DNA of 64,000 nucleotides from CBDCWT01 sp965223305 (GCA_965223305.1 CBDCWT010000072.1:22209-86208), one strand, 5' to 3'; positions 9,065 through 19,273 are shown, numbered from the stretch's first letter. A program made the numbers and translations. The notes: generated by a model not told the origin, from the letters alone.

Positions 9065-9646
9065 GGGAGGGCGAAGCTCCTGCTGAGCCTCCTCTCCAGA
9101 GGCTGCGCAGCTTTTAACTTAGTGCGTGATTTCGTCTTTCGTCACTCTCCCCTCGGGGAGAGTCGGCCCGAAGGGCCGCAGAGGGGGGGCACTCGCCGGA
9201 CGCTACGCGTCGGTTTCGCTGGGGAACCGTGGGCTAACGCCCAGCGGCTGATTTGGAGCGTAGCTGAACTCGCCAGCGTAGCCGAACTCGCCAGAGTTTG
9301 GCGGACTGCATGAAAGCGTAAAAACTGCACGACTTCTCCACAGGGAGGGCGAAGCTCCTGCTGAGCCTCCTCTCCAGAGGCTGTGCAGCTTTTAACTTAG
9401 TGCGTGATTTCGTCTTTCGTCACTCTCCCCTCGGGGAGAGTCGGCCCGAAGGGCCGGAGAGGGGAGGGCACTCGCCGGACGTTACGCGGCGGTTTCGCTG
9501 GGGAACCGTGGGCTAACGCCCAGCGGCTGATTTGGAGCGTAGCTGAACTCGCCAGCGTAGCCGAACTCGCCAGAGTTTGGCGGATTGCATGAAAGCGTAA
9601 AAACTGCACGACTTCTCCACAGGGAGGGCGAAGCTCCTGCTGAGCC
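9065..9646. repeat. 278-bp tandem duplication of a dispersed-repeat unit
   Basis: Two near-identical copies (9065-9342 and 9343-9621) and the first 25 bases of a third (from 9622) all begin GGGAGGGCGAAGCTCCTGCT. Each copy contains a short palindrome CTCTCCCCTCGGGGAGAG, the module CCGTGGGCTAACGCCCAGCG, and GCCGAACTCGCCAGAGTTTG. The stretch 8892-9757 has no supported gene. Short open frames inside it merely repeat with the unit. Confidence 0.85.
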
Positions 9647-9757
9647 GGTTGCCGGAACCATCTCCCTCGTGGTCAGCTCTGTAAAAACTGAAGAACTGAG
9701 CTGCGAAGTTACGGCACACGGAGTGTGCCTACTACCTTGTACTTTGGAGAGATTAAG

Positions 9758-11074
9758 ATGACCTTCGTTCGGGTCTCGCTGTGCGGACTTGCTCTGCTTT
9801 GGGCGCTCGCTGTTCCGGTGCAGGCTGCACCTGTGCGCGCGTTTGTCGGTGCTCGTATTCTGCCGATCGACGGAGATGAAATCGCGCGCGGAGTGCTGCT
9901 CGTCCGTGGCAAACGAGTTGCGGCTGTTGGACCTGCCGACACCGTTGACATTCCCGCAGATGCAGAGCGGATCGACCTGTCGGGACACGTGATCATGCCC
10001 GGCCTCGTCTGCACTCACAGTCACATTGGAGGCGGGCGCGCTGCAGACGGGAGCGACCCGATCCAACCCGGCGTGCGGATCTATGACGCCATCAATGTTC
10101 GGGATTCAGGTTTTCGGCGAGCCTTGGCGGGTGGACTGACAACGCTCAATATCATGCCGGGATCCGGACATCTCAGCAGTGGACAGACGGTCTATGTGAA
10201 GCTCCGCTACCACCACGGCAGCCCCAGGACGATCGACGATCTGGCTATCCGTGATACGGCCGGCAATCCGCTCGGCGGTCTGAAAATGGCAAACGGAACG
10301 AACTCGATGGACGCTCCACCGTTCCCCGGCACACGCGGCAAGTCGGCGTTTCTCGTGCGGCAGAAGTTCATCGAGGCGCGTGAGTACCACGCCAAGCTGC
10401 AGCAGGCCGGCGACGATCCCGACAAGAAACCACCGCGGGACCTGCATCTGGAGACGCTGGTCGAAGCGATGCAGGGCCAACGCGTCGTACATCACCACAC
10501 CCACCGACATGACGACATTATGACTGTGTTGCGGCTGTCTCAGGAGTTTGGCTTTCGGGTAGTGCTCCATCACGTTAGCGAGGGCTGGAAAGTCGCCAGC
10601 GAGATCGCCGCAGCTGGGGCTCCCTGTTCGATGATCCTGCTCGACTCGCCTGGAGGCAAACTTGAAGCGCGCGACCTGCGGCTCGAGACAGGAAGAGTCC
10701 TCGAGGACGCAGGTGTCCGCACCGCTTTCCATACCGACGACCCCATCACCGATTCGCGGTACTTCTTGCGGATGGCGGCGATGGCGGTGCGAGCCGGCAT
10801 GTCTCGTCAAGCCGCGCTCCAGGGACTAACGTTGGCCGGCGCAGAAATACTGGACCTCGACGACCGAATCGGCTCCTTGACACCGGGCAAGGACGCCGAC
10901 TTCGTGATCCTGAGCGGGGACCCGTTCAGCGTCTATACTCATGTAGAACAGACTTGGATCGAAGGGGTCCGAGTGTTCGATCGCAGTGACCCGGCCGACC
11001 GGCTCTACGCGGTCGGCGGCTACGGAGCCGGGCACGATCAGTCACCTTACTTCTGCTGCTTCGACGAACAATGA
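9758..11074 (+). CDS. Exported amidohydrolase
   Basis: Metal-dependent hydrolase of the amidohydrolase (imidazolonepropionase-like) superfamily. A signal peptide (MTFVRVSLCGLALLWALAVP, cut after VQA) implies export. The HxH metal site is in PGLVCTHSHIGG. Further His ligands lie in HHHTHRHDD and HHVSEGW, and the late Asp is in FHTDDPITDSR. The C-terminal LTPGKDADFVILSGDPF closes the composite beta-sandwich. ATG 9758 has GGAGA at 9746-9750; upstream in-frame codons lie in repeat DNA. The stop overlaps an ATG, and a paralogous but damaged gene follows within 41 bp. The substrate is not determinable. Confidence 0.9.
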   Translation: MTFVRVSLCGLALLWALAVPVQAAPVRAFVGARILPIDGDEIARGVLLVRGKRVAAVGPADTVDIPADAERIDLSGHVIMPGLVCTHSHIGGGRAADGSDPIQPGVRIYDAINVRDSGFRRALAGGLTTLNIMPGSGHLSSGQTVYVKLRYHHGSPRTIDDLAIRDTAGNPLGGLKMANGTNSMDAPPFPGTRGKSAFLVRQKFIEAREYHAKLQQAGDDPDKKPPRDLHLETLVEAMQGQRVVHHHTHRHDDIMTVLRLSQEFGFRVVLHHVSEGWKVASEIAAAGAPCSMILLDSPGGKLEARDLRLETGRVLEDAGVRTAFHTDDPITDSRYFLRMAAMAVRAGMSRQAALQGLTLAGAEILDLDDRIGSLTPGKDADFVILSGDPFSVYTHVEQTWIEGVRVFDRSDPADRLYAVGGYGAGHDQSPYFCCFDEQ

Positions 11075-11114
11075 ACCTGACCTCCACGCCGGCTCGCAGC
11101 CGGAAGGGCATCTC

Positions 11115-12365
11115 ATGAGGTTGACACAACCGCCGCCCCGATCGTTTCAAGCGATCCTGCTAGGCACCGCGCTCATTTTCAACGCAACGTGCGCTCAAGC
11201 ACAGGTCGTGGTGCACGGCGAGTTGGTCTACACAATGGCCGGACAACCGATCGAGAATGGTGCCGTCATCGTGCAGGATGGCAAGATTGCCGCGATCGGG
11301 CAGGCGTCGCAGATCAACGTACCTGACGCAATGGAGGTGCTTCATGCCAAGGTGGTTACGCCAGGACTGATCGACGCTCGTTGTACCGTCGGTGTGTCCG
11401 GAATCCTGAACTACGATCATGACCAAGATCAGCTAGAATCCTCCGAACCGATCCAGCCCGAATTGCGGGCGCTGGACGCCTACAACGGCGCACGAAGAGC
11501 TCGTCGCTTGGGTACGGAGTTTTGGTATCACGACAATCCACACAGGACACGCCCCAGGAGAGTTGATCTCTGGCCAAACGCTGGTCACCAAGACGACGGG
11601 CAACACTGTCGAGCAAGCCGTGCTGGTCGGCGCACGCGCCGTGGCCGCCTCCCTTCACTCCAGCGCACGCAAGGGCGATACCGAATCACCCGGCACGCGC
11701 GGCAAGATGGTTGCCATGCTCCGCGCGGAGCTGATCCAGGCTCAAGAGTATCTGACCAAGCAGACTGCGGCCGATCGCAACGACGACTCGGAACCTCCTG
11801 CGCGTCAACTGCGTTTGGAAGTCCTGGGATGGGTCCTGCAGGGAGAGCTTCCCCTGCTAATCACCGCGCATCGTGCCCAGGACATCAGCAGTGCGTTGCC
11901 GGCTGGCCGACGAGTTCAAAATTCAGATTGTGGCTGGACGGCGGCGCCGAGTCCTACTTGTTGATTGACGAGATCCGTGCGGCCGGGGTCCCGGTGATTA
12001 TCCACCCGACGATGGCGAGACCCCTGGGCGAGCTCGAGAACGCGTCCTTTGAAACTGCGGGGAAGCTCGCCGCGGCGGGCATACCTTTGGCCATGCAGGG
12101 TGGGTACGAACCGTATGTGCCGAAAACACGAGTCGTTCTCTTCGAGGCCGCTTTGGCCGCCGCGCACGGGCTACCTCGGGACAAAGCCCTCGCTGCGATC
12201 ACAATCGATGCCGCGCGGCTACTGGGCGTCGATCAGCGAGTTGGGTCACTCGAGATCGGCAAAGACGGCGATCTAGCGCTCTACGACGGCGACCCGTTCG
12301 AATATACGACTCATTGCACCGGCGTCGTAATCGACGGCAAGGTCGTCAGCACCATCCGGCGGTAG
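11115..12365 (+). pseudogene. Second exported amidohydrolase, three frameshifts
   Basis: A paralogue of the preceding gene. It has a signal peptide (RSFQAILLGTALIFNATCAQA) after GGAAGGG. The conserved sequence moves between frames. It leaves the first frame near 11494 and resumes as EELVAWVRSFGITTIHTGHAPG in the second. Near 11897 it passes to the third (RLADEFKIQIV), and near 11932 it returns to the first (LDGGAESYLLIDEIRAAGVP) and runs to the end. Each step is equivalent to one inserted base, so the total is in register. Genuine decay or consensus-sequence errors would look the same here. Confidence 0.8.
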
Positions 12366-12430
12366 GGCCACCCTAAGCTCCTTCGAAATTCGCTGGCTAA
12401 CATAACACAGCGCGGCGTAGCCGCAACCAA

Positions 12431-12535
12431 AGTCCCTTCTCCTCGCCGGGGAGAAGGTGGCCGAAGGCCGGATGAGGGGGAAGCCAAAGTGAAAACTTGC
12501 GCACGGCGCGAGGACTCTGACCGTTAGTAGCATTG
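12431..12535 (+). repeat. Dispersed repeat, copy 1 of 3
   Basis: About 105 bases beginning CCCTTCTCCTCGCCGGGGAG and including GGTGGCCGAAGGCCGGATGA and a TTGCGCACGGCG segment. Closely similar copies occur at 54872-54975 (same strand) and 41953-42033 (opposite strand). The palindromic cores suggest a REP-like element. It lies in a gene-free stretch, 12366-12753. Confidence 0.75.
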
Positions 12536-12577
12536 AGGTTGCCTTCGGCTGTTGTGAACTGGGCTCCTGTGGGAACC

Positions 12578-12610
12578 GGGGTCTGACTACTAACGGAACA
12601 GAATTGTACG
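12578..12610 (+). repeat. 33-bp exact inverted repeat, left arm
   Basis: Begins GGGGTCTGACTACTAACGGA and ends AGAATTGTACG. The exact reverse complement is at 23708-23740, so the two copies enclose an 11-kb region rich in transposase remnants. Confidence 0.8.
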
Positions 12611-12753
12611 CTAAGAGTCGGTCACTGCTTCGTTTCACGGGTGCGAGTTAGCTGGTCGGCCTTCGGCGTCTCGCTGGGGCCCAGCAAAGCAGTCGATGCG
12701 AAGCACGACCTGTCGACGCTGGCGTTCCAAAAGCGGTCCATTTTCAGAACGGA

Positions 12754-13244
12754 TCAGTGTGGCCGGCGGGCATGCCTCCGGCACCAGGCGTAGAAACGCT
12801 CCCAGAGTGACGATCGCTTGCCTTTGGTTAGATCGAAAGTTATGGAGTAACTCCCATCGTTGTTGACCGTGACCTCATCCGCGTCGGCGAGTAGCATCTC
12901 GAATCCGGCAGACGCATCTTGTTCCGTCGCGGCTTCTGCCGCCCGATCGTCATCTGAGATGTAAACGCGATGAAAGACCGGATAATCAGGAACCTGTGAG
13001 CGAGCCGCATCCCAATAGGATTGCTCGTCGTCGTTGAGTCTTCACCAGCCCACAACTTGAATCGAATCGTGAACAACCGATAGATCACATCGCGATCATG
13101 CTTGGGGACGTCCATTAGTGCGTGAAAGTCAGGAATCTCATCGGCCCAGTAGATTCCGCCCATTGGAATCGTGCTACTCCGACGCTCGGCGTTCGGGTCG
13201 TATCTGAGAGGCTGGAGATACTTCACAGCTCCATCACTTAACAT
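12754..13244 (-). pseudogene. Frameshifted hypothetical protein gene
   Basis: The frame from 13244 encodes MLSDGAVKYLQPLRYD...FKLWAGE. Near 13035 good coding sequence continues in a neighbouring frame (LNDDEQSYWDAARSQVPDYP...SSLWERFYAWCRRHARRPH) and stops at 12754-12756. Joined, this gives a protein of about 163 residues that is acidic in the middle and basic at the end. The smooth codon usage on both sides supports one gene with a single indel. I recognise no family. Confidence 0.6.
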
Positions 13245-13285
13245 CTGGCGCCACCACTCCGAGAAAACCTTCCTTTTTCGGACGG

Positions 13286-13534
13286 CTACACCGTGATCTC
13301 AATACGATTGCCGTCCGGATCGACTACCACGCTCTCATAGAAGCCGTCTCCAGTCCGCCTAGGGCCATCTACCACCCGGACTCCATCACCGCGGAGGCGC
13401 TCAGTGAGATCATCCACTTCGGCCTTAGAACCAACGGAGAATGTGAGGTGGGCGTATCCAACTTGCTCGGCCGTCTTCTCTCTTCTCAGGAGGGGCCAGA
13501 TCCCGCCACTGCTCCTGTTGGAAAACCGATCCAT
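13286..13534 (-). pseudogene. VOC (glyoxalase-like) protein, C-terminal remnant
   Basis: 82 residues with the C-terminal half of a vicinal oxygen chelate fold: GYAHLTFSVGSKAEVDDLTERL followed by GFYESVVVDPDGNRIEI, where the final Glu is a metal ligand. Full members have about 125 residues with a matching N-terminal half, which is not visible upstream. This is probably a decayed gene. Confidence 0.65.
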
Positions 13535-13751
13535 GCTCGTTAGGTTGTCGTGCGCGGGTCATACGTTCGCTCCTTGGGGGTGTGGTAATTCCCAAAGTGC
13601 AACGCGTGTGGCCCGCCTTTACCAAGACCACTTTCTGCAATCGACGCTCGCCAAGCAGGCATTGATGGCGACGATTGCCTCTACAGAACTAATGGTGCGC
13701 TATCAAAAAATGATCAAACCTACCAACTTCTGCTAGCTGACACAAGATTTT

Positions 13752-13829
13752 CTTACAGGGCCGAAGCAGGGTTTGACGATTCCAGAGATTGCCAACGCAC
13801 TCGCCGTCAGCGAGAGGACGGTCAATTGA
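13752..13829 (+). pseudogene. Remnant of an ECF-type sigma factor helix-turn-helix
   Basis: A short frame reading GLTIPEIANALAVSERTVN then a stop (13827-13829). It resembles the region 4 helix-turn-helix of planctomycete ECF sigma factors. No regions 2 or 3 are present, and the IS3-type element starts 70 bp downstream, which probably truncated the gene. Confidence 0.4.
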
Positions 13830-13958
13830 AGGTTCTTCGAAACAAGACTTGGACGTTCTCGACCCTTCGACAGTCTGAGGAGGGCTTGTTTTGCGCCAGT
13901 TGGACGTTGAGCTTTAACAGTGTGCTAGAGTTTAGCACCAGCCTAAAGGAGAAGCTCA

Positions 13959-14279
13959 ATGTCGAAACGGAAGCATTTAACGCCCGATCAGAAAGTGGCG
14001 ATTATACGCCGGCACCTGCTGGAGAATGTGGCGGTCTCCGATCTGTGTGACGAGTACGGCATTCATCCAACTCAGTTCTACACGTGGCAGAAACAGCTGT
14101 TCGAGAATGCCAGCTCAGCGTTTGAGCGGCGGCCGAACAAGGCAAACCAGCGGCGCACGCAAGACGCGCAGGTCAAGAAGATTGCCCAGCTCGAAGAGAA
14201 GCTGCAGAAGAAGAACGAGGTCGTGGCCGAACTTCTCGAGGAGCACGTCCAGCTAAAAAAAGAACTTGGGGAACTCTGA
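13959..14279 (+). CDS. IS3-type transposase OrfA
   Basis: 106 residues. An N-terminal helix-turn-helix (LTPDQKVAIIRRHLLENVAVSDLCDEYGI) for binding the IS ends is followed by a heptad-rich coiled coil (IAQLEEKLQKKNEVVAELLEEHVQLKKEL) for multimerisation, as in IS3-family OrfA. The start follows AAAGGAGAAG. The A7 run at 14255-14261 near the 3' end is placed for -1 frameshifting into OrfB. Confidence 0.85.
   Translation: MSKRKHLTPDQKVAIIRRHLLENVAVSDLCDEYGIHPTQFYTWQKQLFENASSAFERRPNKANQRRTQDAQVKKIAQLEEKLQKKNEVVAELLEEHVQLKKELGEL
14255..14261 (+). promoter_or_regulatory. -1 programmed frameshift heptamer (A AAA AAA)
   Basis: Seven A followed by G, phased A|AAA|AAA in the OrfA frame. Slipping back one base leads into an open frame (KRTWGTLNGVWVPHRIRDTVVDY) that runs directly into OrfB. 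IS3-family elements commonly make OrfAB this way. Confidence 0.65.
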
Positions 14280-14314
14280 ACGGAGTTTGGGTTCCCCATC
14301 GAATCCGCGATACC

Positions 14315-15494
14315 GTGGTGGACTATGTCCACTACTGGAAGGAGCGAGCCGAGATTCCGGCTAAGCAGATCCTCCGCTGGATGAAGGTCTCCGAAGGGAC
14401 GTTCTACAAGTGGCGGCAGCGTTACGGCAAGGTGAACGAGCATAACGGTTGGATCCCGCGCGATCACTGGCTGGAAGAGTGGGAAAAGCGTGCCATCTTC
14501 GACTTCTATTGGGACCATCCACTGGAGGGATATCGCCGCTTGACGTACATGATGCTCGATGCGGATGTGGTGGCTGCTAGCGCCTCAAAGTGTGTATCGC
14601 GTCCTGAAGCGCGCCGGCGTACTGAATCGCCGCAACAGCAAGCCATCGCAAAAAGGTAAAGGGTTTCATCAGCCTCGTCGTCCGCACCAACATTGGCACG
14701 TCGACATTGCGTACCTGAACATTGCTGGCACGTTCTACTTCCTGTGCACGATTCTGGATGGCTATAGCCGTTTCATCGTGCACTGGGAAATCCGCGAGAA
14801 GATGGAAGAGGTAGACGTGGAAACGATCCTGCAGCGCGCTCGCGAAGAATACCCGAGTGAAACACCGCGGATCATCACGGACAACGGTCCGCAATTCATC
14901 GCCAAGGAGTTCAAGCACTTCATCCGCATCAGTGGCATGACCCATGTGAAAACATCACCTTACTATCCCCAAAGCAACGGTAAGTTGGAACGCTATCACC
15001 GCACCATCAAGTCGGAGTGCATCCGTCCCAAGACGCCGCTGTCTCTGGAGGATGCGCGTCGCGTCGTGACAACGTACGTACAGCAGTACAACGAACAGCG
15101 GCTTCACGGCGCGCTGCGATACGTGACACCACTGGACAAGCTGCTTGGTCGGGAGCAGGCGATCTTTGCGGAACGCGATCGCAAGCTTGAGGAGGCTCGC
15201 TCGCTGCGTGCACAGCGACGCGCCAACCAGCGACCGCAACTTCGTGAACGTGGCAAGGATGCTACACTGGAAGTGGACTGGGCGGAGGATACGGCTCTGC
15301 GGGGACGCAACCGGAGCGCCGACCCAGTGGCCAAGACCGAAGAGTCCGGCTCCTTGCATGGCCAAGGGGCCAGCTCTTCTGTTACTGATCCCAACTCTTC
15401 GGGATTGGCACCAAAGCGACAAATCCCAGGGGGTTTGGGGGACAGAGTCCCCCATTCAAGAAAAACTGCCGAAGGTCCTTCATCAACTTGCTAA
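14315..15494 (+). pseudogene. IS3-type transposase OrfB, frameshifted
   Basis: The DDE integrase-like catalytic half. The N-terminal part reads to YMMLDADVVAA, and an extra base near 14580 moves the rest to the next frame (APQSVYRVLKRAGVLNRRNS...). That part holds the catalytic residues: Asp in HVDIAYLNI, Asp in IITDNGPQF, and 35 residues later Glu in SNGKLERYH. A C-terminal extension rich in Arg follows. The indel would abolish transposition unless suppressed. Confidence 0.8.
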
Positions 15495-15550
15495 TTCAAG
15501 TACGCCGAAACTCAACGTTCCGCTGAACCACTACAGGCTGACGACCAGGA

Positions 15551-16120
15551 ATGAATCACACTCAGCTCTCTCGTCAACATGCGAATGACCAGCGGCAGAA
15601 ACTACAGTTTTCAGCAGTTGCCATGCTGTTCTGCACGTTCGGACTCTCCATGTACTTCGGGGCGATTACAGGACTCAGTAGGGCGTTGGATATTCCTCCT
15701 GGCAGACAGTCGTTCATCGTCGTAAACGACGTACCAATGGTTTTGGCTTGGTTCTTCGGACTGTTTTTTCAGTATTGGCGCCGCGCGGGGAGGAGAGCTG
15801 CACGTGTGGGGGTGTTTGCCTTCACTTTACTCATCATTGTCCAGAGGTCAGCACTCGGTATCTGGAGTGCCTCCAGAATGCTGGGAGGCGTTCCCGAACC
15901 AACCCTAATCAGCGGTTACGCCACATGGTACGCCACATTTGTGTTGCCTTGGCTGAACGCAGTTGCGTGGTGCCTTCTATTCTGGGGATTCGTAGACAAC
16001 GCAGAGATTTCCGATGAAAAGTTTCGAGGAAGTGCCCACTGGGCAGTGCTGACCGTTGCCGCATCTATCGTCGCTGCGCGCTACGTCTCAAGTTATTTGT
16101 CCGCGATTGTCCCACTCTAA
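15551..16120 (+). CDS. Hypothetical membrane protein
   Basis: 189 residues with about five predicted membrane segments: FSAVAMLFCTFGLSMYFGAI, VPMVLAWFFGLFFQYW, VGVFAFTLLIIV, FVLPWLNAVAWCLLFWGFV and AVLTVAASIVAARYVSSYL. No recognised family. It is directly adjacent to the right end of the IS3-type element, so its promoter may have been altered by that insertion. 16121-16445 shows no gene. Confidence 0.6.
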   Translation: MNHTQLSRQHANDQRQKLQFSAVAMLFCTFGLSMYFGAITGLSRALDIPPGRQSFIVVNDVPMVLAWFFGLFFQYWRRAGRRAARVGVFAFTLLIIVQRSALGIWSASRMLGGVPEPTLISGYATWYATFVLPWLNAVAWCLLFWGFVDNAEISDEKFRGSAHWAVLTVAASIVAARYVSSYLSAIVPL

Positions 16121-16445
16121 ATGTCCGTGAGTCTGTGCCACGCGGCTCGGTCGATACTCCCGATACTCCCATGTGAAAGCAATCCGCTAATCGAGGTTGA
16201 AACGCTGCACCCACGACTCCAATCCGCGGAGGCGATCCGTGGTCCGCTAGGCAGGCTGGACTTCTTTTTGGGCTTCTTGCGATCCTTCACAACAGAACGC
16301 CGATAGTTTCTTCAATCACCAGACTCGCCTTCCAGGGGTTCGATTTTAGGGTTCTCCTTATACGACGCCCAGATCAAACAGCCTCCGAGTTTTGAAACGT
16401 TTGCGTGGCGCGCAGCGATGACGTATCGGCGAAAAGTCTTTTTCA

Positions 16446-17424
16446 CTAGGGTGCGAGGCAGGTAATTGGATTTCGCAGCATTTCACGGGCAATCGTGCGA
16501 CGCCGGTCGGCATGAGAAGGCCGTCTCTGAACGTTGTCCCAAGGTCGGTCGCTACGGTCGGTCAGCTCGTCCTTGGCTTGGTTCCAGCAGCACAGTTTGA
16601 CCGGCGTGTAAACCCAGCCGTTCAAGTTCCAACAACCAATATTGGACCACACGTTTACGTACTTGTTGCTGGCCCGCTCCCCAGATTTCCTTGACGGCGC
16701 AGAAATGCTCCTCAATTGCCCAGCGTGCTGCTACGGCTTGCAGGATGTCGCGGACTTCGGCCGAGGTGTCGGTACAGAAGTAGGGCGCCCAACTACCATC
16801 GTCGAAGCGAATGATCACAGCGCGAATTGGACCACCGACCAACTCGGAAGTTGCCAGGAACGAAGCAACTCGAGCACTCGGGATTGACTTGCCCCCGATT
16901 CGGCCATCTTGCGTCCGAGCAAGTCGACCAGCGCGGGGGTCACCCCCTGATTCAGCCCCAACAACATTTCCAGAGGAAAGACGGTTCCATCGGACGCCTG
17001 CCAACCGCGGTATCCCCGCCGCCACAACGTGATCGTTCCGAACCGTGTGGCGACATACGCGTTTCACGTTTTTCGATGATTTCTGCGGTAGCCGTCACAC
17101 TCAAACCACACATTGCGAGGAAGGAGTTCGGCATTTTCTGGTGCCAGTGCATTGAGCACTGATTCGACGACAAGCCGTCCCATTTCTCGTGTCAGTCCCA
17201 ACAGGGCGATCTCCAAAGTGAAGAAGGATATGGCGCTCACCGGGTTGCTCAAGAATGTCCGCACGGCGCCGATCAGCTGTGGCCGCACCTGCTGAAGAGT
17301 CCTGTCGACGACCTCCTCGGCAGTTCGTTGTTGAAGATCCTCGGTTGCACCAGCCAGTCCGTAACCAATAGGATGATCCATCGGGGCGTCCTTGCTCCGC
17401 GAGTTGGGTGTTTTGCAACTCCAA
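16446..17424 (-). pseudogene. Degenerate DDE-type transposase
   Basis: Pieces of one transposase lie in three frames. The N-terminal part reads LEIALLGLTREMGRLVVESVLNALAPENAELLPRNVWFECDGY, the middle WRRGYRGWQASDGTVFPLEMLLGLNQGVTPALVDLLGRKMAESG, and the C-terminal part RAVIIRFDDGSWAPYFCTDTSAEVRDIL then RWAIEEHFCAVKEIWGAGQQQ and NVWSNIGCWNLNGW. At least two frameshifts separate them, so it is inactive. The exact IS family is not clear from sequence alone, and no terminal repeats were found. Confidence 0.7.
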
Positions 17425-17616
17425 ATCTCGCAGAGGACGCCTCCTTTTTAGACGATCGCCAGACTCCTGCTAGCACAACAACAACTAACCACCAAAAGCT
17501 ACGAAAAACTGCGCGCCAGAGAGATCACACCCGAACGGAGTCAGGCAACTAGATAGAGCATGGTACGATTCGCGATCGACCGCTGTTTACCACGGCCAGC
17601 CGCAGTGGACTCGGGG

Positions 17617-18153
17617 CTACTCAGATATACTCTCTATTGTGACAGTTGAAGCCGAGTAACTGCCGTAATACCACGTGTTCGATCCGACTATCTGGTATTC
17701 AACCAGACACGTGATCAGATAGTCCCCCGGCGCATAAAACGTTTTGGTCACATTGTTGCCACCCAGACCATACTTGAAATAACCATCACTCATTTGATTG
17801 CCTGTCCAGGTCTTAGTTCCTAGATCCTGATACACTTGAAAAACAGGGTGAAATCTACGCCATGTAGTTCTTATGCTCTTGACTGCTTCCCCAGACTTCA
17901 CATTGACGGATCCAGCGCAGCCGAGGTCGAGGCGAGTATCTTCTGGATAACTTGTAGGCAAGTTCCACCAATTCCAAGGGTTGGTCGCCCATTCATGAGC
18001 CTTAATCACTGGATCCAGAGTCACGCTCGTCTGTGGCGAAAAAAACAATACCCCTCCTTCCCCAACTGAAGTGTATACAACGAAGTCATTCGCGTTTCCA
18101 ACTGAAGCAAAGCATGCCAACAGAGCTAGACAACTCAGCGCGGATCTGTTCAT
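17617..18153 (-). CDS. Hypothetical secreted protein
   Basis: 178 residues from ATG 18153, chosen because GGAGA lies seven bases upstream and a clear signal peptide follows (NRSALSCLALLACFASVGNA). The mature part is rich in Tyr, Trp, Ser and Thr (WATNPWNWWNLP; YQIVGSNTWYYGSYSASTVTIES) and looks like a beta-rich extracellular or periplasmic domain. No family recognised. It lies between two transposase ruins and may be a cargo or resident survivor. Confidence 0.6.
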   Translation of the reverse strand: MNRSALSCLALLACFASVGNANDFVVYTSVGEGGVLFFSPQTSVTLDPVIKAHEWATNPWNWWNLPTSYPEDTRLDLGCAGSVNVKSGEAVKSIRTTWRRFHPVFQVYQDLGTKTWTGNQMSDGYFKYGLGGNNVTKTFYAPGDYLITCLVEYQIVGSNTWYYGSYSASTVTIESISE

Positions 18154-18226
18154 TCTGTTATCTCCGATCACAGGGCAGGAAACTTCGACGCCTCAAATAA
18201 CTTGGGTGTAACCGTCAACCCGCCGT

Positions 18227-19273
18227 TCAACATGCTAGTTGCAGCGGGGTGTGCTCTTTGAGCGGCTTTCGGTTTGAGTGTACGCGGTCGACCAGTTTGT
18301 CTCTGCGGCTGGTGAGAAACGTTCTCCAGTGGTCGCATTGAAATGCGGCTCGAACATTGAGCATGCTGCGGGCTCCTTCCAGCGTCCATCGCATCCCTCT
18401 TCGTTCCATGCGGTCTTTCACTAGGTGCCGGCACGCTCCTTCGAGCACGCCCGAGGCGATTGGATAGCCACGACGAAGATACTCGTCGTATCGCATGCGA
18501 TCCGCATGCTTCTCGAAGTAGCCGCAGATCCGATTGATGCAATGCGATCCCTTCATAGATGCCACTGATCGGCGTCTCTTCCTCTCCGTTGCGGAAGACC
18601 GTGGGGAAGTGTGCCGTCGTGTTCTTGTTTCTTGGTCGAGGACGTTTTCGACGTTTCTTTGCTGTCTTGTCATCGTTGCGACCTGCTCCGCCGTGCGAAA
18701 GTGACGCTCAATCGTGTAGGCACTCGCGACCGTTGCCATCCTGCGATTCCCCGGTCGCTTCTTCGTGTGTCAAATGCCGTGAGCTTGGCCGCGTCTTCCT
18801 TGACCAACGAAACTCCTTTGCAATCTGCGGAGGCGACCTGCAATTTGGCTTCGCTCTCAGCGTCCGGCACCGGCAAACCGAGCGATGATAGGCCGCAATT
18901 CAATTCGCTTGTTCCTGCCAGCACCGTAGGTGTATTGCTGGAACGCGTGTTCTCCAAAGATGGATCGGATCCTAGTCGTTACCGTCTCGACGGATCGCCG
19001 CAGCGTTTTGCCTTCGTCGGTGGCCACTGTTTCACCCAGATCACCTTCTCCTTGCAACGAAACGAACAACTGCATTGCTTGATGGCCAATCTTGCGGACC
19101 CTTTGCCACACATCTCGTTCCGTATCGTCGAACGAGTCACCATTCCGCACTGTTAGCGGAATCATCTCGCGGAGCTGATCGCCGAGCTCGTTCAGCTGAT
19201 CAAACGCCTCTTCAGAAGTAGCATTGCTCCACAAGTCGGGGTTGTCGGACGCGGTTAAATCGACGACGCTCAT
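18227..19273 (-). pseudogene. ISKra4-like transposase, internally deleted
   Basis: The N-terminal part (from 19273) has GKTLRRSVETVTTRIRSIFGEHAFQQYTYGAG and IELRPI. A middle scrap in another frame reads LQVASADCKGVSLVKEDAAKL. The C-terminal part has GYFEKHADRMRYDEYLRRGYPIASGVLEGACRHLVKDRMERRGMRW. All are hallmarks of ISKra4-type transposases, but most of the central catalytic region is missing and the frame changes. Confidence 0.75.

Larger units (their letters stand above)
13901..15523 (+). mobile_element. IS3-type insertion sequence (damaged)
   Basis: An OrfA/OrfB pair flanked by imperfect inverted ends: GACGTTGAGCTTTAA at about 13903 and, on the other strand, AACGTTGAGTTTCGG ending near 15521. 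A -1 slippery heptamer joins the frames. Ends were set by the inverted match and are approximate; no target duplication was identified. Confidence 0.65.
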
